Source: Moraxellaceae bacterium (GTDB taxonomy: Bacteria > Pseudomonadota > Gammaproteobacteria > Pseudomonadales > UBA3067). From it: 11,764 nt of DNA. Shown here piece by piece: positions 1 to 6,138 of the stretch. The translations under genes were made by a program, and so were the position numbers. The DNA lies in NCBI GenBank assembly GCA_002401525.1, contig NVTH01000044.1:1-11764 (forward strand), written 5' to 3'. How positions within the stretch are numbered: position 1 is the stretch's first letter; each line of letters opens with the position of its first letter. The notes beneath the pieces are model-generated. The model was not told the origin of the DNA and ran no database searches. It saw only the letters and a program-made list of their open reading frames with translations.

Positions 1-345
1 GGGTTTAACGGCTGCTTCCGGTGCGGTGTTCGAATCATAGTTTAATGCAGTAGAGTACTCAGGCAAGTTCTTATTCTTTTTATTGAAATCTTTAGTCACT
101 TTTTCTTCATCCGCGACTTGTTTGGATTTATGCTTTATTTCCATCGCAGCAATCAATGCCACCACGCCGACGCCTGCAATAATCGCTTTATCGTATTTTT
201 TATTGCGCTTACATTTTTTCTTATCACCACAATCTTTGCTACTAAATTTACTCGATTTCTTAACGTCATTCAGGGAAAACGCTATCGCACTATTGGCAGA
301 AATTGCCAGCATTAGAGAGATACAGATTATTTTAAAATACTTCAT
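1..345 (-). CDS. Exported Lys-rich membrane protein, N-terminal 115 residues (gene runs off the window)
   Basis: I do not recognise this family. The ATG at 345 is preceded by a strong ribosome-binding site, AAGGAG five to six bases upstream. The protein begins with a classic signal peptide: Lys near the start, a hydrophobic core, and a probable signal peptidase I site after ANSAIA at residue 22. A Lys-rich stretch with a C39-x5-C45 pair follows, then a hydrophobic, glycine-containing segment (about residues 54-70, AIIAGVGVVALIAAMEI) that could be a membrane helix. The rest is charged and looks disordered (DEEKVTKDFNKKNKN). The reading frame is still open at base 1, so the C-terminus and any recognisable domain are outside the window. 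It starts 52 bp after the Ser/Thr kinase stop with no terminator between, so the two are probably co-transcribed and may act together at the inner membrane. That link is inferred from context only. Confidence 0.75.
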   Translation of the reverse strand, partial: MKYFKIICISLMLAISANSAIAFSLNDVKKSSKFSSKDCGDKKKCKRNKKYDKAIIAGVGVVALIAAMEIKHKSKQVADEEKVTKDFNKKNKNLPEYSTALNYDSNTAPEAAVKP

Positions 346-397
346 TTTTTACTCCTTGGTAGGTCTATTTAGGTAGATTGATGAATATAGAAAGATT

Positions 398-2506
398 TTA
401 ATAAATAGAAATCGAACGCTTGATACGCAGTTGTTCTTGTTCTGCTTTTTTCTTCAGCGCCAATGACTGGACGTGCTTTGGATCCATTGCAAGCGCCGCG
501 TCGGTAGTTGAGATCGCGCAGCTGTAATTTTTAGCAGTCAGGCATTGACGCGCTTTGATAAGCATGCCGTCAATTACCTTTCGCTGATTTATTTCATTCA
601 CCATGGCAATTTCTGCAGTACGTCTAACCGCAATCGCCTGATCGTTTCCGGGCTGCAACGCTAATGCAGATTCACTTTCTTTAATAGCGCATTGATATTT
701 ATTTTCCTTTAAGCAACGCTGTGCCTGACCAAGTAACGCCGCCACTTGTTCTGATCGCTGTTGATTGGCTGCTTGTTGTTGTGACCATTGCTGATTACGA
801 CGTGACTTCACTGCCACCACATCAACATGATGAAGTGAAATCAGTTCCGCTTTAGCGATCAATCGGTTAACGCAGGCGTAATCGTTTTCATCCAAACAAT
901 GATTTGCGTCACTCATCAATACACCGATGCGGTTATCAATGCCTTGCTGATCAACAATCGATAACAACTTTTTTGCTTGCGTATTTTTTTGGTCAAGTGC
1001 GAGCAATTCGTTGAGCTTAAGGCTGGCGCAATCCACTTCGTTGGCCTGAAAACAATCCTTGGCTTCTTCTATCAGTTTTTCGACCACGGCCAACTGCTTA
1101 CTTTTCGCCAGCGCGTCGCGCGCCACTTTATTGAGCGTCAGTGCGTTGCTATTGTTGGGCTGCGCATTCAACACGACCACACTATTTTCTATCGCACACT
1201 GGTAATCCTTTTGCTCTAGACAATGCTGCGCTTTCTCAATGGTGCTTTTAAGTTGAGCCGAATCTTGATAACTGCCATAGATCGCCCAGCCAGCAGCAAT
1301 CAAACCCACTGAAGCAACACCTACTGCACTCCATAGTTGCTTCGCCCGCAACGCTGGTGCAAAGGCCTTCTGAAACTCTGCAACGCTCTGCCACCGATCG
1401 CTTATTGTTAAAGCCAAGCCCTTTTCCAATGCGCGCCATTCCCGACGCGTAAGGGACTTTATCCGTTTAGGTGTTAGGCCTTTCTCCAACGCTTGATTGG
1501 CAGGCGTGCGGTTATAGGGATGTTGACCCGTTAACATCTCGTAAAACACACAGGCCAAGGCATAGATATCATCGGAAAAATGAGGCGGTTCACCTTGGAA
1601 CATTTCATAACTTGCATAGGACGGGGTCAACGCCCCCAAACTACCCGCGTCAAAATTAGAGTCGGCTTTCGCCTGACTTACCGCTCGCGCGATGCCAAAG
1701 TCTAGGATCTTCGCGCTACCGTCGTCGGTTAAAAAAATATTGCCCGGTTTAAAATCTGAATGCACAATGTTCCGAGCATGGGCATAGGAAAGGCCATTGC
1801 ATAATTGGTTAAAGTGCCCAACCGCTTCGTTTTTCTCGATCCCTCTATTGGCCACTGATTTCAAGCAGGCATCGAGTGGCGTTCCTTGCAGCAATTCCAT
1901 GGTCATAAAAATAGTGTCGCCGTCTCGATCAAAATCGTACACGGTGACAATATTCGGATGAGCCAACTTCTGAGATTTTACCGCCTCTTGCTGCAGGGAG
2001 ACGTATGCTTGAGGGTGTTGTTTAAAGCCCTCATTTAACACTTTAACCGCTACGTAAGGGTGCTTATCTTCCGCCTCTACCTTTCTTAGGTCTTGGGCCT
2101 TGTACACCGTTCCCATGCCGCCAGCACCCAGCGTAGTCTCAAGTAAAAATCGTTTTTTTACTAAATTTTTGGTGTCTGCGGACTCTCGAGCAATGGCTTG
2201 GGCCTTTAACAAGCCCTTAGTATTGGCAGTATTAGCGAACGTTAGTTGGGTTAACTGTTCCGAAGCAGAAGTAGAGCTTTGTTCATTAGGTCTATGAATA
2301 CGGGTGTTTTCAATTTCAGAATCGACAGAGCCCGAACCTGCTTGCTTAGAAGCTGCGGGCATTAAAATCGTTTCTTCGAGATCTATATTTTCTTGGTGTG
2401 GATTCGCCGTAGACGGGCGTTGAATGCGGGTTTTGGCGTCATTAGGATTGTTTTTTTTCGTCGATAACACTTGAGTTTTTTCTACATTCTCACACTCATT
2501 ATCCAC
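398..2506 (-). CDS. Transmembrane Hanks-type Ser/Thr protein kinase with Cys-paired TPR-like sensor region
   Basis: This is a membrane Ser/Thr kinase of PknB-like architecture. Numbered from the GTG at 2506 (702 aa), residues 1-115 are a low-complexity cytoplasmic tail with four Thr motifs (T11, T26, T46, T68). The kinase domain spans about 120-378: Gly loop GAGGMG at 127-132, VAVK Lys155, a likely alpha-C Glu174, catalytic loop H249-S250-D251 with K253 and N256, and DFG at 269-271. HRD reads HSD, so it is a non-RD kinase, and APE reads SYE. One membrane helix (391-413) leads to an extracytoplasmic C-terminus of five TPR-like repeats, each with a C-x7-C pair (C429/437, 485/493, 537/545, 598/606, 655/663). 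I chose GTG 2506 because AGAGGG lies just upstream. The longest frame starts at GTG 2542 (714 aa) and an ATG lies at 2527, both with poorer sites. The target and ligand are unknown. Confidence 0.9.
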   Translation of the reverse strand: MDNECENVEKTQVLSTKKNNPNDAKTRIQRPSTANPHQENIDLEETILMPAASKQAGSGSVDSEIENTRIHRPNEQSSTSASEQLTQLTFANTANTKGLLKAQAIARESADTKNLVKKRFLLETTLGAGGMGTVYKAQDLRKVEAEDKHPYVAVKVLNEGFKQHPQAYVSLQQEAVKSQKLAHPNIVTVYDFDRDGDTIFMTMELLQGTPLDACLKSVANRGIEKNEAVGHFNQLCNGLSYAHARNIVHSDFKPGNIFLTDDGSAKILDFGIARAVSQAKADSNFDAGSLGALTPSYASYEMFQGEPPHFSDDIYALACVFYEMLTGQHPYNRTPANQALEKGLTPKRIKSLTRREWRALEKGLALTISDRWQSVAEFQKAFAPALRAKQLWSAVGVASVGLIAAGWAIYGSYQDSAQLKSTIEKAQHCLEQKDYQCAIENSVVVLNAQPNNSNALTLNKVARDALAKSKQLAVVEKLIEEAKDCFQANEVDCASLKLNELLALDQKNTQAKKLLSIVDQQGIDNRIGVLMSDANHCLDENDYACVNRLIAKAELISLHHVDVVAVKSRRNQQWSQQQAANQQRSEQVAALLGQAQRCLKENKYQCAIKESESALALQPGNDQAIAVRRTAEIAMVNEINQRKVIDGMLIKARQCLTAKNYSCAISTTDAALAMDPKHVQSLALKKKAEQEQLRIKRSISIY

Positions 2507-2578
2507 GATGCAACCCTCTACTAACATAGGGATAATAACCACAGCTGATCGCTGTCAGTTATCCTTTAGGAGGGCGAA

Positions 2579-2607
2579 ATTATGCAGCATTTACTCTTCG
2601 CGGACAA
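2579..2607 (-). promoter_or_regulatory. Candidate sigma70 promoter of the Ser/Thr kinase
   Basis: On the minus strand a -35 like TTGTCC (2607-2602) lies exactly 17 bases from a -10 like CATAAT (2584-2579). Transcription would start near 2572, giving a leader of about 66 bases before the GTG at 2506. A start site there would argue for the shorter kinase start, since GTG 2542 would lie only 30 bases in without a good ribosome-binding site. The match is by eye (4/6 and 5/6). Confidence 0.4.
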
Positions 2608-2691
2608 GGCATGCGCCTTAAGTTAACCCGCTAACAATGACAACTATTTCACAGCATTGTAAATTTATTCTTTATAACCGCTATATAAGTT

Positions 2692-3387
2692 TTAATCGCC
2701 ACCACAACTTCCACAACTGGTACTACAACCCCCACCTCCTCCATTACCTCGCCCTCCACCACGGCCATCCAACCAGCGAATTACTAAATAAACGGCATAC
2801 GCTGCCACGCCGGCTTTAACATAAAACCACAAGTCTACCGATTCTGCGTCAGAGCATGCCACTAGAACTAGCGGAATTGCGATCAACGGCAATAATAATT
2901 CAGGGGGCTTTCTAATGACCCAATGCTTGGCTTTATTGAGACGAATAAAAGTACCGGCGTGTTTAAATCGCTCTTCGGTGCCGGGCCATATGTCTGCGGG
3001 AGGGCTTTCTCCAAATGCCACGAGGTATTGGTTTAACGTAGCCTCATACTGGACTCGAAATTTTATCGATTCGCTGCGACCGCCTTGGGTAGGCTCATGA
3101 TGAAGCGGCGCGGCTAATATATTTTCACACAGATCGAGCCAATAAGAGCGTGTGTAACTTAGGTGCAGATGCCATACCTGATCAATGGAATCCGAGGGAG
3201 TGATTGCTTCGCTAGATAGAGTGCTTAGAAATAGAAACCGTTTATATTCGAAGATACAGCGCCCAGCGTATTGTTCGCTCCACCCATTTTCTCGACTCAG
3301 CCGAGCACTGAAGGTTAGTGCATCGTCATCAGAGCCAATGTTTAATTTCAATAATTCGTTTAACGTGGCTGACTGCTGTGGGTTCAT
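2692..3387 (-). CDS. Membrane protein with VWHLH motif and Gly/Cys-rich C-terminal tail
   Basis: This is an uncharacterised protein of 231 aa from the ATG at 3387, which has a modest AGAG site upstream. A GTG at 3402 would add five residues but has no ribosome-binding site. Residues 1-145 are soluble and contain IDQVWHLHLSYTRSYW (68-83), PLHHEP (94-99) and FGESPPADIWP (125-135). This His/Trp pattern resembles the N-terminal region of glycine-rich-domain (GRDP/DUF1399-like) proteins; that assignment is from memory. Two hydrophobic segments follow (about 163-178 and 184-206). The protein ends in a short tail, RGGGRGNGGGGG followed by CSTSCGSCGGD, with three closely spaced cysteines. Such Gly/Cys tails recur in poorly characterised bacterial membrane proteins. 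It lies 157 bp after hrpB and 185 bp before the kinase start, so it may be transcribed alone. The conserved His residues suggest metal or substrate binding, but no function can be assigned. Confidence 0.8.
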   Translation of the reverse strand: MNPQQSATLNELLKLNIGSDDDALTFSARLSRENGWSEQYAGRCIFEYKRFLFLSTLSSEAITPSDSIDQVWHLHLSYTRSYWLDLCENILAAPLHHEPTQGGRSESIKFRVQYEATLNQYLVAFGESPPADIWPGTEERFKHAGTFIRLNKAKHWVIRKPPELLLPLIAIPLVLVACSDAESVDLWFYVKAGVAAYAVYLVIRWLDGRGGGRGNGGGGGCSTSCGSCGGD

Positions 3388-3443
3388 TGATTTCTCTGGC
3401 ACCGCACCACTGTTAACGTTTTTAAATACAGGGGCTCTTATAC

Positions 3444-3458
3444 GCGCATCGCATGCGC
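3444..3458. other. Perfect 6-bp-stem hairpin between hrpB and the Gly/Cys-tail gene
   Basis: GCGCAT and ATGCGC pair perfectly around a 3-base loop. The hairpin is 87 bases past the hrpB stop and 57 bases before the next start. No T-run follows on the minus strand, so it is not a convincing intrinsic terminator. Minus-strand TATACT (3481-3476) and TATAAG (3442-3437) flank it and could be -10 elements of the downstream gene, but I see no matching -35. Confidence 0.4.
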
Positions 3459-3544
3459 TTAACTTTCCCTTTTCTAGTATAGCGCCGCCTTAGGATCTCG
3501 TGGTGTCCCCACAATAACTGACAACGCTTAGCAGAACGGAGCGT

Positions 3545-6070
3545 TTATCGACGTTTTATCGATTTACCTGGTTTTTCCAATAAGGGTTGCTCTGGCCAGC
3601 GATGTTTGGGATACCGCCCTCTCATGTCTTTCGCCACCTCAAAATAGGAAGTTTTCCAGAAGTTACCCAAATCACTGGTGGTCTGTATGGGTCTTCGGGC
3701 TGGGGATAGCAATTCAAATCGAAGCGCTATTTGTCCTCCGGCTATTTTGGGGGATTCGATTTCACCAAACATTTCTTGGAGTTGCACTGACACGGTGGGA
3801 CCTTGCTGTGAATCGTAGACGATTGCGACGTTTTTGCCGCTGGGGGTTTGATATTCGATAGGGGCTTGCGTACTTAACGTCTGTTGATCCTCCCAGGATA
3901 AAGTGCCTAGTAATAATTCAAATACATTAATTTTCTTCAACTCGGCAATGGAATTGATATTAGCGAGGTACGGCAGCAACCAATCTTCGAGGGTATTCAA
4001 CAAATTCGTTTTCGACAGCTCTGGAAACGACTTTAAATGTTGCCCTAACCATTGGCATCGCCCCAGCCATTCTTCACAGCGGGGCGTCCAATTTAATATT
4101 TCCAACCCACGAAGCTCAAATACTTGCAATAAACATTGTTGAAATTTTTCAGGCGGAATTTCTGTCATCGCGACAGATTTTATTTGTATTGCACCATACT
4201 CAGTCACGCGGCGACCCGTGATTTTCTGTTTCTTTGGATCGAATTCGACTAACTCCTTTTCAACTAATTGATTCTCCAGATTTTCTAATGCTAGGTCGAA
4301 CTCAATCGCAGCAGCACTGTATATTCGCCCCTCCTTTTTTTGCGCATCACAATCAGCAATCACCAACCATTCACTGCCGTATAAAGGATCATCATCAAAT
4401 AGAAATACGCCGCGCCCATTGGCGAGTTGATAGCGTCCATTGCCGCTACCTCGGCTTTTTCCTAAGCGATCGGGAAACGCGAACAAAAGCAATTTTCCCA
4501 CCACCGTTTGCATTTGCTCGAGTGATACGTCGTAGATTGGTATGGATCGCTTCAATATTCGCTTGAGGGAAAGCGCATTGGTTTTTAATTGCTCCACAGC
4601 GAAACGGTGCAGCGGGTATTCTTTCAACGCTGCGCTCCGATCATTGCGGTAAAGCTGTAATGCTAATAAGCGCGCAACAATATCGCTACCATTATTGGGT
4701 ATAAATATATCGCGTTCCGACAATAATGCGGCAAGATCTCCTGCAATCTGGGTTTCAACATTCCCCTCTGCTTTTAAAAGCAGAGCCGCTAATCTAGGGG
4801 GCAATCCGATTGAAGACGCTTTGATACCCAGCTCGGTTGCTTTATTCTTCGAATCAATTAATCCTAAAGCAATCAGTGAATTTTGTGCCGATCGGTAATG
4901 AGCCTCCGGCGGCGGCGTCAGCCAATTGATGTCTTCATAATTTCCCGCGCCCCACATACAAAGCTCTAATACTAAACTCGAGGGGTCTGCGGATAAGACT
5001 TCCTCACCTTGATAATCTCGCAGCGATCGTTGCTTGGCCTCATCCCAAAGGCGAATACATCGCCCCGCCTGGGTACGACCCGCGCGACCTTTGCGCTGCT
5101 CCGCTGAGGCCTTAGAAATATGAGTGGTTTCTAGGCGAGTCATGACACTGACAGGGTCATAGATAAGTAATTTTTCTAAGCCACTGTCGATCACGCAGGT
5201 CACTCCGGCGATGGTTAAACTTGTTTCCGCGATATTGGTGGTAAACACAACGCGTCGCTTGCCCGAAGGATCAGGCACTAACGCTTGTTCTTGTTGTGCC
5301 AATGAAAGCCCGCCGTAGAGGGGAAGAAATAAAATGTCCCCATCAGCACCTAAGTTCTCCTTGGCCTCCTTTAAGCAACGTTTGATTTCGCCCTGACCGG
5401 GCAGGAAAACTAAGGTGTCTCCATGAGGATACCGACCACTTTCGCTAGATCCAAGCACGCTACGCAATGCCGCCATCACTCGAGCCACGATAGACTCTCT
5501 ACTGGCAGGACGATATTCCATCTCAATCGGATAGGCTCTCCCGGGACACTCAATCACCGCCGCACCGTCCATGTACTTCGACATCATGCCGGTATCAATG
5601 GTGGCAGACATGACCAATAATTTGAGGTCTTCTCGAATCGATTGCTGAATTTCCAGTGCCAGCATTAAGGATAAATCGCCGTGCATAGAACGCTCATGAA
5701 ATTCATCAAAGAGGATCAAACCAATCTCGGATATTTCTGGGTCGCTCTGTAGTCGACGCGTTAAGATCCCCTCCGTAACAATTTCTAAGACGGTTTCTTT
5801 GCCTATTTTACGTTCATTTTTTATTTGGTAGCCCACTCGCTGGCCCACAGGCTCACCTAATTGACGCGACAAATAGTGAGCAATTGACTTCGCGGCGATT
5901 CGCCGAGGCTCGAGCATTAGAATTTTTTTCCCCTTCAGCCAAGCAGCATTTAGCAGGCTTAGGGGTAATGCGGTGGATTTACCCGCACCAGGCTCCGCCT
6001 GTAATACCAAGTTAGACTGAGTGGCAAGATGGCGTTCAATCTGAGGCAAAAATTCATCAATGGGCAGCAA
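3545..6070 (-). CDS. hrpB: ATP-dependent helicase HrpB
   Basis: HrpB is a DEAH-type superfamily 2 helicase, common in Proteobacteria, whose cellular task is poorly defined. At 841 aa it matches the usual length of just over 800. Motifs appear in order: Walker A GAGKS (28-32), Walker B as DEFHER (122-127), SAT (155-157), TTNIAETSLTI (277-287) and QRKGRAGR (325-332). DEFH in place of DEAH is normal for HrpB. The C-terminal HrpB signature is present near the end (SPARRPIQTTSDLGNFW, then RGRYPKHRWPEQP). The best start is TTG at 6070, since it places Walker A at the usual distance from the N-terminus. Its likely ribosome-binding site, AGAGAG, lies about 10 bases upstream and is buried in a hairpin. 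The gene begins 68 bp after the histidine kinase stop and may be read from the same transcript. All motifs look intact. Confidence 0.95.
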   Translation of the reverse strand: MLPIDEFLPQIERHLATQSNLVLQAEPGAGKSTALPLSLLNAAWLKGKKILMLEPRRIAAKSIAHYLSRQLGEPVGQRVGYQIKNERKIGKETVLEIVTEGILTRRLQSDPEISEIGLILFDEFHERSMHGDLSLMLALEIQQSIREDLKLLVMSATIDTGMMSKYMDGAAVIECPGRAYPIEMEYRPASRESIVARVMAALRSVLGSSESGRYPHGDTLVFLPGQGEIKRCLKEAKENLGADGDILFLPLYGGLSLAQQEQALVPDPSGKRRVVFTTNIAETSLTIAGVTCVIDSGLEKLLIYDPVSVMTRLETTHISKASAEQRKGRAGRTQAGRCIRLWDEAKQRSLRDYQGEEVLSADPSSLVLELCMWGAGNYEDINWLTPPPEAHYRSAQNSLIALGLIDSKNKATELGIKASSIGLPPRLAALLLKAEGNVETQIAGDLAALLSERDIFIPNNGSDIVARLLALQLYRNDRSAALKEYPLHRFAVEQLKTNALSLKRILKRSIPIYDVSLEQMQTVVGKLLLFAFPDRLGKSRGSGNGRYQLANGRGVFLFDDDPLYGSEWLVIADCDAQKKEGRIYSAAAIEFDLALENLENQLVEKELVEFDPKKQKITGRRVTEYGAIQIKSVAMTEIPPEKFQQCLLQVFELRGLEILNWTPRCEEWLGRCQWLGQHLKSFPELSKTNLLNTLEDWLLPYLANINSIAELKKINVFELLLGTLSWEDQQTLSTQAPIEYQTPSGKNVAIVYDSQQGPTVSVQLQEMFGEIESPKIAGGQIALRFELLSPARRPIQTTSDLGNFWKTSYFEVAKDMRGRYPKHRWPEQPLLEKPGKSIKRR

Positions 6071-6080
6071 TGTAATAGGT

Positions 6081-6101
6081 CTCTCTTAATCGAAAAGAGA
6101 G
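6081..6101 (-). promoter_or_regulatory. Leader hairpin enclosing the hrpB ribosome-binding site
   Basis: On the minus strand CTCTCTT (6101-6095) pairs perfectly with AAGAGAG (6087-6081) across a 7-base loop. The 3' arm contains AGAGAG, the only plausible Shine-Dalgarno sequence for the TTG start at 6070. There is no T-run after the stem, so an intrinsic terminator for the preceding kinase gene is less likely. Confidence 0.45.
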
Positions 6102-6138
6102 CATAGCAGAACTCCATAAAAAGAGGGTCATCAAATCG

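Noticed and set aside
83..376. Plus-strand frames of 97 and 65 residues opposite the partial exported protein.
   Set aside because: The minus-strand frame has a strong ribosome-binding site and a signal peptide; the plus frames have neither.
2541..2555. ACAGC-TGATC-GCTGT hairpin at the far upstream kinase start as a regulatory element.
   Set aside because: The stem is only five base pairs and competes with an alternative CTGA/TCAG pairing, so support is weak.
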